Shown piece after piece: positions 54,195-63,477 of a stretch of DNA of 64,000 nucleotides; position 1 is the first letter of the stretch, and the number at the start of each line of letters is the position of its first letter. Made by a program: the position numbers and the translations under genes. The DNA is taken from assembly GCF_004138285.1 (NCBI RefSeq), contig NZ_SCFN01000004.1:310001-374000 (forward strand), read 5' to 3'. This DNA is from Gottfriedia acidiceleris (lineage in GTDB: Bacteria; Bacillota; Bacilli; Bacillales; Bacillaceae_G). Below the pieces are notes generated by a model. The model was not told the DNA's origin. It worked only from the letters and a program-made list of their open reading frames with translations, and did no database searches.

Positions 54195-54692
54195 CTATTC
54201 GTCTTTTTCTAACTCAGGTTTTTCTCTATTCTCGATAACTGATAAAACAGCTTCATTAATCTCTTCATAGCATGTGCATCTACAAATATTGGAAGATAGC
54301 CATTCTTTCATCGTTTCATAGGTTGGATGTGGATGCTTTAATAAAAGAGAATGACAATTCATAATAAATCCAGGAGTACAATAACCACATTGAAACGCAA
54401 AATTTTCAACAAATGCTTTTTGTATAGGTGAATCTTTTAACCCTTCAATTGTTGTTATTTGTTGACCAACTGCCTCGATGGCAAGCATAATACAAGATTT
54501 ATAAACAGTACCATTCATAACAACTGAACATGCTCCGCAATCTCCATTTAAACAGCCTGGCTTTGCTCCAGTTAGACCTAGTTTAGTTCGTAACACATAA
54601 AGGAGTGTATCAACTGGACGGATCTCCACTTGTCGAATTTCATCATTAATACTTAAAGCAACACTTAATTTTTTACTTGGAGACTGGTCCAT
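54195..54692 (-). CDS. Molybdenum hydroxylase iron-sulfur subunit
   Basis: 165 residues, xanthine dehydrogenase small-subunit type (B. subtilis PucE). Plant-type 2Fe-2S site GCLNGDCGACSVVMNG with its fourth Cys at SCIML, then a second 2Fe-2S domain with FQCGYCTPGFIM and SNICRCTCYEEI (usually CRCTGY; here Cys replaces Gly). Passes electrons from the molybdenum site to FAD. Start overlaps the FAD-subunit stop. Confidence 0.9.
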   Translation of the reverse strand: MDQSPSKKLSVALSINDEIRQVEIRPVDTLLYVLRTKLGLTGAKPGCLNGDCGACSVVMNGTVYKSCIMLAIEAVGQQITTIEGLKDSPIQKAFVENFAFQCGYCTPGFIMNCHSLLLKHPHPTYETMKEWLSSNICRCTCYEEINEAVLSVIENREKPELEKDE

Positions 54693-55537
54693 TACCTTCC
54701 CTCCATTTCTAAAATGATCTCTTCTATTGTGTTTTTTAGTACAAATAGTCGGTACTCTTTTGAGCCTTCAACATCGTCAAGAACTTCTCCGGGAATCAAT
54801 TGAATTGCTTTTTGTATTCTTTCTTCTAAACTCGAGTTCGTATTATTTAGCTCGGCTTCCATTTGCTTTGAACGAAATGGAAAAGGACATAGCCCACTAA
54901 AAGCAAAACGCAATTGATTATCCGATTTAATAGATGCGATCGTCAGTAGTGGATAACCCGTATCCCATTGCTGACGTTTTTTTATGCTTATAAATGGTAG
55001 ATTTATATATTTCTTATCTGTTAAAAGTTGGATTAGAAGTTGTCCGTCTTGGAGCTGAAGGTTTTGATTGAAGATTTGTTCGATTGGATAAGCCTCTATA
55101 CCATTATATCCTGCAACAACTACTTGGCTTTCACAAAGCAGAAAAGGCAAAACCGCTTCCCTGTAAAAGATTTGCCCACATATATTTCCACCTAAAGTTA
55201 TTTTATTTCTTGCAGTGTGGTCTGCTATTTCCATAGACGCTTTAGAGAGTAATGGAAAGAGGTTTTTTTCTTCAATATAAGTAAGTGAAAGTGCAGCGCC
55301 TGATATTAAATAGTCCTCATTAAACTCAAATAATTGACACTCTTTTAGATCTTTAATGTCGATTAGAGCATCTGTTTCGACTAGGTTTAAACGACCGAGT
55401 GTTAAGATTTCTGTTCCACCTGCGTAATAAATTGGCCTTTTGTTATTAGCTTTTAAAAAATAAAAAAGCTCCAATGCTTCTTTAATCGTCATTGGTTTAT
55501 AGTATTCTTTATTAGAAGATAACAATCTATATCCCAC
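54692..55537 (-). CDS. Molybdenum hydroxylase FAD subunit
   Basis: 281 residues, CoxM/PucC type. FAD-binding YYAGGTEILTLGR near residue 40 and TLGGNICGQ near 115; the C-terminal CO-dehydrogenase flavoprotein domain follows. GTG start at 55537 overlaps the large-subunit gene; a TTG at 55525, 2 bases after that gene's stop, is an alternative start with AAGGTGGG before it and gives a more typical N-terminus (LLSSNKEYYKPMT). Confidence 0.85.
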   Translation of the reverse strand: MGYRLLSSNKEYYKPMTIKEALELFYFLKANNKRPIYYAGGTEILTLGRLNLVETDALIDIKDLKECQLFEFNEDYLISGAALSLTYIEEKNLFPLLSKASMEIADHTARNKITLGGNICGQIFYREAVLPFLLCESQVVVAGYNGIEAYPIEQIFNQNLQLQDGQLLIQLLTDKKYINLPFISIKKRQQWDTGYPLLTIASIKSDNQLRFAFSGLCPFPFRSKQMEAELNNTNSSLEERIQKAIQLIPGEVLDDVEGSKEYRLFVLKNTIEEIILEMEGR

Positions 55538-57845
55538 CTTCTTTTACTTTCCATAATAGTTCAGGGATAATTGGTAAATTGTTTATGTTTACCGAAAGTG
55601 CAGTAGAAAGGCTATTACCAAGAGCAGCTGGCATTCCTAGTAACCCATGTTCCCCTACCCCTCTTGCACCAAATACAGCATCGACTTGCGGTGTTTCAAC
55701 AAACGCAACTTCATATTTAGGGTTCTCTCCAAACCGAATTGGTCGATAAGTTCGTAATTGCGGATTTAGTACCTTCCCTTGCGTATCGAAATAGAATGTT
55801 TCTCTTCCTGCAAAAGATAATCCCATACTCATTGCGCCTTTAACTTGCCCAGTTGCAGTCTTAATATTTAATACTTTGCCAATATCAACGGCTGTAACTG
55901 CTTTAAGAATCCTATATTCATATGTTTTTAGATCGACTTCTACTTCTACACCATGTGCACAAACTGTCCATTCTGGTCCTGGTTTTCCAGCGCCAGTTTC
56001 TCGATTTATTGTTGTTAATCCGGTTAATATATAGTGACCCCTACCAATTATTTGTCCACCAATCGAATTTCCATTTGGAAATGTGTATCCGTAAGCAATC
56101 TCTTTAATTGGTATATTTTTAGTAGGTTCACTCCTTAAGAAAACTTTTCCATAACCGACTTCTAAATCCTCAACAGGAGCACGCAAGATAAATGTGGCTA
56201 AATCTTTTAATTGTTTAATTAAATCTTCAGCAGCTGCTAACAATGCTCTTCCTGCCATGAATGTCCCTCTACTTGCAACAGTTTTCCAATGCTCAGGTGT
56301 GTTTAATGTGTTAATCTTCATTTGAACATGAATATCGTCTACATCCATTTTTAGAATCTCTGCTAACATTTGAGTAAGTATTGTTTTAGTACCTTGACCA
56401 ATCTCTACAACTCCAGATATTAAATTAATACTCCCGTCTTCATTATAGATTAATATGACACCTGAACTTGCATTTGGTGTAATGGTAGAAGTTTTCCACG
56501 AGCAACTAATTCCTTTTACTCTCAATTTATGATTGCCTAAGTCAATAACCTGACCTTCTTGCCAATTGATTAATTCTTTCATTTTTTCAATACATTTTGG
56601 TAGATTTCCAACTGTACTTGAATTTAATACAACTTGAGTAGGCGTTTGATCACCTGGTTTAATTGCGTTTCTTTCTCGTAGCTCGATAGGATCCATATTT
56701 AATTTTCTTGCAAGAATATCCATCGCTCGTTCGAATGCGAAGTGTACTTCTGAATGACTAAAACCTCTAAAAGGTGCCGGGTATGGATGATTCGTATACA
56801 TACAAAATGAATCACACCAAATATTTTCGATATTGTAAGGTCCAGTACAATCAACTGCCCCTGCCCTAGTTAAATCAATTGATTTATCAGCATATGCTCC
56901 GCCATCCCATAAATATTGGATTTCTGCAACCTTGAGCATTCCCTCTTTTGTACATCCTAGTTTTACATTCGCTTCAAGACCAATATGTCCTGGAGATGAA
57001 AGCATATCATTTTCACGAGTATTATATATTTTAACTAATCTACCATTTACAGCTCTTGAAGCAATATAGGCTAATATCTCTAACTGAACTGCTCCTTTCC
57101 CACCATACCCCCCACCAACAAAAGGAGTGTTTACAATGACTTTTCCAGGCTTAATTCCAAAATAATCTCCAATTAAATTCTTAACCATAAATGGTGCTTG
57201 GGATGAGGTGGTTATCTCAATCGTGCCATCATGATGGATTTGAGCATATGAACATCTTGTCTCCATCGCAGCATGGTCAGATGGTCTGAATGCAAAACTC
57301 TCATCAATCATAACTTCGCTTTCTCTCCAGCCTTTATTAAAATCGCCTTTTCGAATTTTTATCCTAGTAGCAATATTTGTACCCGGTTCTGGATAAACTC
57401 CTTCAGTAATTTCATACTCTCCTAATTTTGGGTGTAGGAGTGGCGCATCCTGTTTAAGTGCTTCAGATGGAGAATTTACAACTGGAAGTAATTCATATTG
57501 TACTCTTACTAAATTAGCAGCTTGATTCGCTTCGTACTGGGTATCCGCTACAACGATTGCCACTACTTCACCAAAAAATCGAACGCGATCAAAAGCTATT
57601 GGATAACGGTCAAGTATTCCTTCTCCTACTAAAGGTAGATTCTCGCCAAAAATTATTTTTCTTACACCTTGTACTTTTAGAGCATCGGTAGCATCTATAT
57701 TTTTAATCATTGCATGAGCGTATGGACTTGTCACTAATTGAGCATGAAGCATATCATTTGTCTCAAAGTCACCTGTATATTTAGCATGGCCTGTTACTTT
57801 TTCGAAGGACTCTTTTCGGGGGATCCCTTTTCCAATTATATGCAT
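55527..57845 (-). CDS. Molybdenum hydroxylase large (molybdopterin) subunit
   Basis: 772 residues from ATG 57845; the longer GTG reading to 57878 has its ribosome site inside it. Xanthine dehydrogenase/aldehyde oxidase type (PucD, CoxL). GKGIPRKESFEKVTGHAKYT at the start, PFVGGGYGGKG for cofactor binding, YPAPFRGFSHSEVHFAFER, and the catalytic Glu in FGARGVGEHG. Substrate (purine, aldehyde, nicotinate or other) not decided. The maturation genes pucA and pucB are not beside it. Confidence 0.9.
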   Translation of the reverse strand: MHIIGKGIPRKESFEKVTGHAKYTGDFETNDMLHAQLVTSPYAHAMIKNIDATDALKVQGVRKIIFGENLPLVGEGILDRYPIAFDRVRFFGEVVAIVVADTQYEANQAANLVRVQYELLPVVNSPSEALKQDAPLLHPKLGEYEITEGVYPEPGTNIATRIKIRKGDFNKGWRESEVMIDESFAFRPSDHAAMETRCSYAQIHHDGTIEITTSSQAPFMVKNLIGDYFGIKPGKVIVNTPFVGGGYGGKGAVQLEILAYIASRAVNGRLVKIYNTRENDMLSSPGHIGLEANVKLGCTKEGMLKVAEIQYLWDGGAYADKSIDLTRAGAVDCTGPYNIENIWCDSFCMYTNHPYPAPFRGFSHSEVHFAFERAMDILARKLNMDPIELRERNAIKPGDQTPTQVVLNSSTVGNLPKCIEKMKELINWQEGQVIDLGNHKLRVKGISCSWKTSTITPNASSGVILIYNEDGSINLISGVVEIGQGTKTILTQMLAEILKMDVDDIHVQMKINTLNTPEHWKTVASRGTFMAGRALLAAAEDLIKQLKDLATFILRAPVEDLEVGYGKVFLRSEPTKNIPIKEIAYGYTFPNGNSIGGQIIGRGHYILTGLTTINRETGAGKPGPEWTVCAHGVEVEVDLKTYEYRILKAVTAVDIGKVLNIKTATGQVKGAMSMGLSFAGRETFYFDTQGKVLNPQLRTYRPIRFGENPKYEVAFVETPQVDAVFGARGVGEHGLLGMPAALGNSLSTALSVNINNLPIIPELLWKVKEGGI

Positions 57846-57882
57846 AAAGTTTCTCAACCCCTTTCGTATAAAAAACACTGAA

Positions 57883-57927
57883 TTAAAACATTTTCAATAT
57901 TACTAAGATGATTCTATATTTTTGCAA
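57883..57927 (-). other. Possible 14-codon leader ORF
   Basis: AAGGAG 7 bases before TTG 57927, then 14 codons (QKYRIILVILKMF after the start) and stop TAA. Lies 37 bases before the molybdenum hydroxylase operon. May be a leader peptide or chance. Confidence 0.25.
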
Positions 57928-58005
57928 ATTACAAACTCCTTCATATTTCTATATATAAAATTTCTTTAATATAAGATTCTCTAAAAAATTTATGTTTCGA
58001 ATACT

Positions 58006-58036
58006 AAAAAAATGCCCAGATAGACGAATCGGGCAT
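58006..58036 (-). terminator. Terminator-like hairpin in the leader of the molybdenum hydroxylase operon
   Basis: ATGCCC-GAT / ATC-GGGCAT stem, T-run on the minus strand, 160 bases upstream of the operon start and facing the same way. Either an attenuator or a stop for antisense transcription from the germination operon. Confidence 0.5.
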
Positions 58037-58096
58037 CCTTATATAATGAAAACTTTTCCTTAATAGATCATATAGGTATTTTAGGATTGTTTTCCA

Positions 58097-58126
58097 TACA
58101 TATCCAATTCAGTCTAGGGAATACTA
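58097..58126 (+). promoter_or_regulatory. Probable sigma-G promoter of germination operon 2
   Basis: TACATA (58097-58102), 17 bases, AATACTA (58120-58126); consensus TGMATA and CATAMTA. Confidence 0.55.
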
Positions 58127-58164
58127 TTTTTATTCTTTACGGAGTTTTTAAGGAGTTGGTTTAA

Positions 58165-59553
58165 ATGGAAGTAAATGAAAAAACCTCCATGTTAGATGAA
58201 GTCAAAAGCTCATTTCAATCAAGTTCAGATTTTAAATATAAGAAATATTCAGTTGGGGAAATTACTCTTCATTTATGTTATTTAGATACTATGATTGATT
58301 CAGAAGTTATTCAAACCCATATACTAGAACGTGTTCTTTCAAAAGATGATTCAGATCGAATAAAAACAACTATTTTGGATACTGAAGATGCAAATACACT
58401 TGATGAATGTAATCAGTTTATTCTTTCTGGTAACGTCATTGTTTTTAATGAAAATAATAAGAACAAAGCAAAGTCATATTCTGCACCTAGTAATAATAGT
58501 GATCGTTCAATATCAGAAACAGTTTCTGAAAACATCACATTAGGAGCTCATGATAGCTTTGTTGAGAGTCTAAACATCAATTCAACTTTAATTCGAAAAA
58601 GATTACGTACGAAAGAATTAATCATCAAAAATATAAAAGTTGGCAAAAAATATCCTGTGTCGATTTCCATTTTTTATTTAAACGATATAACACCTCAAAC
58701 AATGATTGAAACACTTGAACAAAAATTAAAAGAGCTAGAGTCAAATGGAAAAGTTGAACCTGAGCGAATGATTGAATCTGTACATATTCAAAATATTATC
58801 GAAGAGTATCCCTCTTCTCCATTTCCACAAGTAATGTACACTGAAAGACCCGACCGAACAGTTCGTCATCTATTATCAGGTAAACCTGCAATTATGATTG
58901 ATAATGATCCTAGTGCCTTATTATTTCCTTATGATCTTTATGGTTATTTTCGTAGTGTAGACGATTTTAATTTCCGATGGCTTTTTGGAGTGTTTTATTA
59001 TTGTTTAAGAATATTTGCTTTTTGGATTGCTGTATTATTACCTTCAATTTATATTGCGGTGACAACTTATCATTCGAATATTTTACCAATTTCTATTTTT
59101 TATACTTTAAAACTATCAATTGAAAATGTCCCACTTCCACCAATAATTGAAGCCTTTTCGATGATGATTATTTTAGAGCTTTTGAAGGAAGCTGCTTTAA
59201 GACTTCCGAATCCGATTGGGTCTACAATCGGTACCGTTGGAGCGATTGTCTTAGGGACCTCTATTGTACAAACGAATTTAATTTCAAATTCTATGGTTGT
59301 TATCATTGCGTTCACAGCCGTTGCATCATTCTCACTTCCATCAAAGGAAATGTCGATTACTTCAAGAATTATGGGAATACCTCTATTAATCCTTTCATCA
59401 ATTTTTGGATTTATTGGTATTACCTTAGGCATCTTTATGATTTTTGCTCACCTATCAAAAATTAGAGCATTTAGTTACCGTTATGTAGAAAATCCAGGTT
59501 TCTCAGAATTTGTTTTGCTAAAAAATAGGAGGGGAAAGCAACATGATCAATAA
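58165..59553 (+). CDS. Germinant receptor A subunit (GerA family), operon 2
   Basis: 462 residues. Shorter N-terminal domain than the operon 1 copy (about 250 residues), with LHLCYLDTMIDSEVIQTHI and FPQVMYTERPDRTVRHLL. Membrane domain with PLPPIIEAFSMMIILELLKE-type helix (PPIIEAFSMMI) and AALRLPNPIGSTIG. AAGGAG precedes the start. Its end overlaps the B gene by 11 bases. Divergent enough from the first copy to suggest a different germinant or a regulatory role. Confidence 0.92.
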   Translation: MEVNEKTSMLDEVKSSFQSSSDFKYKKYSVGEITLHLCYLDTMIDSEVIQTHILERVLSKDDSDRIKTTILDTEDANTLDECNQFILSGNVIVFNENNKNKAKSYSAPSNNSDRSISETVSENITLGAHDSFVESLNINSTLIRKRLRTKELIIKNIKVGKKYPVSISIFYLNDITPQTMIETLEQKLKELESNGKVEPERMIESVHIQNIIEEYPSSPFPQVMYTERPDRTVRHLLSGKPAIMIDNDPSALLFPYDLYGYFRSVDDFNFRWLFGVFYYCLRIFAFWIAVLLPSIYIAVTTYHSNILPISIFYTLKLSIENVPLPPIIEAFSMMIILELLKEAALRLPNPIGSTIGTVGAIVLGTSIVQTNLISNSMVVIIAFTAVASFSLPSKEMSITSRIMGIPLLILSSIFGFIGITLGIFMIFAHLSKIRAFSYRYVENPGFSEFVLLKNRRGKQHDQ

Positions 59554-60613
59554 TAAACACCTTTTCTATTTAATTATATTTACACAATTTGGTGTTGCCA
59601 TTACAAGCTTTCCTAATGTTATTTATAAAAAAGCTGGACATGATGGTTGGATTTCGACTCTTATTGCTGGTTTGATCGTTCAAATTTTAATTTTACTTTA
59701 TTATAGTTTATATAAAAATTTTCCAAACAAAAGCTTTACTGACTATACAAAACTAATCACGAATCCGTTTATTGGAACTTGTATTAATATTTGTTATTTC
59801 ATCTATTTTTTGTATGTAGTGCTAATTGTATCTTTGAGATTTACTGATATTATCACGATATGGATTTTTCCAAAGAGCCCTTCTTGGCTTATACTCATTT
59901 TATTTTTATTTACAGCATATTTTGTCGCGAAAGAGGACATCCAAACAATTGCTAGAACATATGTACTCTGTACTTTTATCTTTCTGATTTTTATCTTATT
60001 TCTTCTATCTGCTTATACTAATGTTCATATAGGTAGAATATTACCAATTGGTCAAAATCCAATAAAAAGTATTAGCTCTGGTGCATATTCTTCATTTATT
60101 CAAATGTTAGGTTTTGAAATCTTTTTATTTTTATCACCAAGCTTTAAAGATACAAAAAAGAAATTATTCACTTTATCGTTCGCAAATTTTTTTACGACAA
60201 TTATGTATACATTTATTATTTTCACATCGTTTATCCGATTAAGTAACAAAGAAAATAGTTATATCATAGATCCAATCCTGTATATATTTAAAACCTTTCA
60301 ATCAAAAATGATTGACAGTCTAGATACACTATTTTTAAGTTTATGGACAATTGTAATTTGTGCAACAGTAGTTAACTATATTTATATCGTTAGTGAAGAT
60401 GTACATAAACGCTTATCTCTAATTGTAAAAAGTAGGAAAAGTATTTTAATTTTTATTATTCTAATCATATTTGCCTTTTATCCCTTGATTTCATTACAAG
60501 TGATAAGAAGAGAAACACTCACTAACTTTGGAAGTTATTTGGACCCAATCTTTATTATCATCATTCCATTCCTATTGTTCCTTATTCATAAAGTTAGGGG
60601 GCTACTAAATTGA
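59543..60613 (+). CDS. Germinant receptor B subunit (GerB family), operon 2
   Basis: 356 residues, about 10 membrane helices. Opening HLFYLIIFTQFGVAITSFPN and HDGWISTLIAGLIV are GerB features; the loop FPKSPSWLILILF is also typical. Spore inner-membrane permease-like subunit that binds the germinant in studied receptors. AGGAGGGGAAAG precedes the start. Overlaps the C gene by 4 bases. Confidence 0.9.
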   Translation: MINNKHLFYLIIFTQFGVAITSFPNVIYKKAGHDGWISTLIAGLIVQILILLYYSLYKNFPNKSFTDYTKLITNPFIGTCINICYFIYFLYVVLIVSLRFTDIITIWIFPKSPSWLILILFLFTAYFVAKEDIQTIARTYVLCTFIFLIFILFLLSAYTNVHIGRILPIGQNPIKSISSGAYSSFIQMLGFEIFLFLSPSFKDTKKKLFTLSFANFFTTIMYTFIIFTSFIRLSNKENSYIIDPILYIFKTFQSKMIDSLDTLFLSLWTIVICATVVNYIYIVSEDVHKRLSLIVKSRKSILIFIILIIFAFYPLISLQVIRRETLTNFGSYLDPIFIIIIPFLLFLIHKVRGLLN

Positions 60614-61743
60614 TTCGTAAATCATTAATCTTTTTTTGTTTATTTTCATTACTTTTATTAACCACAGGTTGTTGGGACACAAGAGCAATTACTGATAAAT
60701 CTTTAATCAATGGAATTAGTTTTGACTTAGATCAAGATAAGAGAATTGAAATTAGTGCATTAATTTTAGATATTATTGGTAAAGGTGCTGGCGTTTTCGA
60801 CTTTCAAAACGAAACTGTTAATTCTATAAAAGATTCTGTATCTCAAGCTGGGATGAATATTCAGTCTTTTTTACCTGGAGATATAACGACATCCAAAACT
60901 AGAATAATACTTTTGGGTGAAGACTTCTCAAAAACAGAGTTTATTCATCTTTTAAGTACTTTTAAACGAAGACCTTTTTCAAATCTAAACGTTCCAGTCG
61001 CCATAACAAATAAACAACCTGCAAAAAAAGTTTTAGAATTAAAAACAGTTGGATCGAAACCTTTATCATTTATTTTAAGAGACACAATTGATCAATCTGT
61101 AACCACTTCAATTACACAAAAAATTGAGCTATATAATATATTCACGTATTCTTCTGAAAAGGTTGACTTCACTTTACCAATTATAGATATTACACCAAAA
61201 GATCGAGTAGAAGTGATTGGTTCAGGCCTACTTCATAATGGAAGTTATACAGGTCATTTCATCCCTTCAGAACAATCTCCACTTCTTTTAATGATGATGG
61301 GGAAATACGGAAATACCGGCAATTTTATTACAAAGCTTCCAAAAAAATATAAAGAACCCTATAATACGATTTCCTATGAAATTATTCGACCTAGTAGAAA
61401 ATTAAAAGTTTCTACCACTAAAAATAAGATTGATGTAAATTTAAAATTGAAAGTTAAAGTCAGAATAGACGAGTCGACGACCATTAAAATGTTAGATGAA
61501 CATAAATTTTGGGCATTTATCCGAGATGATTTGAATAAAAGAGTTAAAAACGTGATTGACGAAATTCAGCTTGCCAATAGTGATGTACTGGGGATTGGAC
61601 AACATTTAAGGGAACATAAGCCAGAAGAGTGGAAAAAACTAAATTGGGAAAAAGAATATCCAACAATTAAAATTAAACCAAAAGTGATTGTAACCATATT
61701 AAGTACAGGGGCGATTGGAAAAGAGTCTCAGATTGAAGATTAA
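60610..61743 (+). CDS. Germinant receptor C subunit lipoprotein (Ger(x)C), operon 2
   Basis: 377 residues, TTG start overlapping the stop of the B gene. Signal peptide with lipobox LLTTGC, then WDTRAITDKSLINGISFDLD, the Ger(x)C opening. The C-terminal part has KPEEWKKLNWEKEYP, close to the conserved end region of the family. Ends operon 2 at a strong terminator. Confidence 0.9.
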   Translation: MIRKSLIFFCLFSLLLLTTGCWDTRAITDKSLINGISFDLDQDKRIEISALILDIIGKGAGVFDFQNETVNSIKDSVSQAGMNIQSFLPGDITTSKTRIILLGEDFSKTEFIHLLSTFKRRPFSNLNVPVAITNKQPAKKVLELKTVGSKPLSFILRDTIDQSVTTSITQKIELYNIFTYSSEKVDFTLPIIDITPKDRVEVIGSGLLHNGSYTGHFIPSEQSPLLLMMMGKYGNTGNFITKLPKKYKEPYNTISYEIIRPSRKLKVSTTKNKIDVNLKLKVKVRIDESTTIKMLDEHKFWAFIRDDLNKRVKNVIDEIQLANSDVLGIGQHLREHKPEEWKKLNWEKEYPTIKIKPKVIVTILSTGAIGKESQIED

Positions 61744-61746
61744 AAA

Positions 61747-61790
61747 AAAGATAGTGTAGTCAGTTGTGACCTGCCTTCACTATCTTTTTT
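61747..61790. terminator. Terminator between converging genes
   Basis: AAAGATAGTG/CACTATCTTT stem with T-runs on both strands. Confidence 0.88.
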
Positions 61791-62688
61791 AAATACTATT
61801 ATTAAACTGTTTTTTTAATTTCTCAATAAATTCTCTTGCCAATGGTGATAAATTTTTCGATGCTAAATGAATCAACCAAAAGTCAACGTCAAAAGTAGCT
61901 TCTTCCTTTAAAGGAATGATTTTAATGTCTTCACTTATAACCATTGGACGATTCCGTATCGAAAATTCATGTAAATACAAAATTGCTTGGCTCTCTTTTA
62001 CTAACTCAAAAAGCAAGCTGCTTCTATTTGATTTAAGAACAACATTCTTTGAATTCATTTTTGATATTTTTTGTAGTGTTTTATAGTCCGAGTTTTTATA
62101 CATAACTATTTTGGAATTTGTTAAATCGCTAGGAGCAACTGAATCATATGTATAAAAAGGTGATTTCTTTCCAACTGCAATACACATATGTCCTTTATGT
62201 AAATGTTGAAATTCAATGAATTTTTCCTTTTTTAATTCTTCAAGTGTAGCAGGAATAAGAGCAAAATCGTAATCTTGTTTTATAAAATTTTGAATAATAT
62301 CAGCTGGGTTTTCTTCAACTACTTCAAATGAAACCTCATTTTGTTCCTCATTAAACTCTACCATTGTTTCTTGAAGAAGATAAGTAAAGGTAGGCGCTGT
62401 TAAAATCTTCAAATGAGAATTACTTTTACTTTTAATATCATGAATTTCTTTATTAAGGTCTTTAATGGTACTTAATAATGTAATTGCCTTTGCTATGACT
62501 ATTTGTCCTTCAAAAGTTGGTATTACACCTTGTTTTGATCGGTTAAAAATTTTTATTCCAAGCTCATTTTCTAACTGAGTAATTGATTGACTCATGCCAG
62601 AAGGTGATATAAATAATTTTTCTGCAGCTTTTGTAATTGATCTTTCTTTAGCTGCGTAAACAATATGTTCCATCTGATCGAAATTCAT
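61789..62688 (-). CDS. LysR-family transcription regulator
   Basis: 299 residues. N-terminal winged helix-turn-helix (about 1-60) with SITKAAEKLFISPSGMSQSI and LENELGIKIFNRSKQG. C-terminal periplasmic-binding-like ligand domain (about 90-295). No divergent partner gene sits next to it; the neighbour upstream is only a gene remnant. Target genes unknown. Confidence 0.88.
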   Translation of the reverse strand: MNFDQMEHIVYAAKERSITKAAEKLFISPSGMSQSITQLENELGIKIFNRSKQGVIPTFEGQIVIAKAITLLSTIKDLNKEIHDIKSKSNSHLKILTAPTFTYLLQETMVEFNEEQNEVSFEVVEENPADIIQNFIKQDYDFALIPATLEELKKEKFIEFQHLHKGHMCIAVGKKSPFYTYDSVAPSDLTNSKIVMYKNSDYKTLQKISKMNSKNVVLKSNRSSLLFELVKESQAILYLHEFSIRNRPMVISEDIKIIPLKEEATFDVDFWLIHLASKNLSPLAREFIEKLKKQFNNSI

Positions 62689-62812
62689 GTTACACCACTC
62701 TCTTTGTAGAACAGATATATTAATTTTATCTTATTTTCGAATTAAATGCATCATTCTTAGTATTAGCTATATGTAATCTAACATACTTATTGATACAGAA
62801 TAAAAATTTAAA

Positions 62813-62842
62813 AGAGAAGCCAAATGAGCGGCTTCTCTTTTT
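62813..62842. terminator. Terminator shared by the LysR region and the dockerin remnant
   Basis: AGAGAAGCC/GGCTTCTCT stem with an 8-base loop and T-runs on both strands. Confidence 0.85.
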
Positions 62843-62848
62843 TTGATA

Positions 62849-63007
62849 TTATTTTAAACCCAATTGAGTTAAAACATCATCAAGTGTGACACCTTTATAT
62901 GATGTCTTAGCCTTAGGTGGATTTGGAACTGTACTATTTTGTAAACCGAAGTTTTTAACTATATAATCCATATCTTTTTTGTTTATTACACCATCGAAGT
63001 TCAGCTC
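62849..63007 (-). pseudogene. C-terminal remnant of a dockerin-bearing protein
   Basis: 53 codons with an in-frame stop directly in front and no start codon. It reads ELNFDGVINKKDMDYIVKNF, continues through PPKAKTSYKGVTLDDV and ends LTQLGLK-stop. This parallels the last 52 residues of the dockerin protease (DINFDGVVDAKDMAYVEKNY, then ETVKSALGIQ). So the end of a paralogue, with its terminator, is all that survives. A scrap of the dispersed repeat lies just upstream (63021-63043). Confidence 0.8.
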
Positions 63008-63427
63008 TCATTAAATCTTTGTTCGATTCCACTACAAACCACCTATGTAATAATATTATTGAAAAAAAAGAGCATGACGTAAATTGGGGAAATTTGAAAG
63101 TTCTTCTTTCATACTAAAGACTTAACTTTCTTTTCTTTCATTGAAACACATGTCGTAAATACAAATTTATTGTAGAAATATTAGTTTTTTTAATAGATAA
63201 TCACATTCACTTTACATAATTTGTAGTTTTTTGTAATTAAAAACCACTTGAAGTTGGGGGAAAATTATCGTTTACAATAATAAGTTGATTCATTAAAGTT
63301 AATATTTATTTTAAAAATTTTCGAAATACTACATTTGGACTATAAGAGATCTTAGAGCCTAGTAAGTAAGAATGCAGAAACGTTAAAAAAATTTAATAAA
63401 ACTTAATTTTTGATGACTAGAATACTA
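63008..63427. other. Gene-free stretch
   Basis: About 420 AT-rich bases with a fragment of the dispersed repeat (TTCGATTCCACTACA at 63022-63036). No supportable gene. Confidence 0.45.
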
Positions 63428-63462
63428 TAAAAAACTCAAATCCTTGGATTACTTGGACTTGA
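63428..63462 (-). terminator. Terminator after the lipase gene
   Basis: CTCAAGTCC/GGATTTGAG stem with T-run on the minus strand. Confidence 0.82.
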
Positions 63463-63477
63463 GCAGAGCTTCTATTT

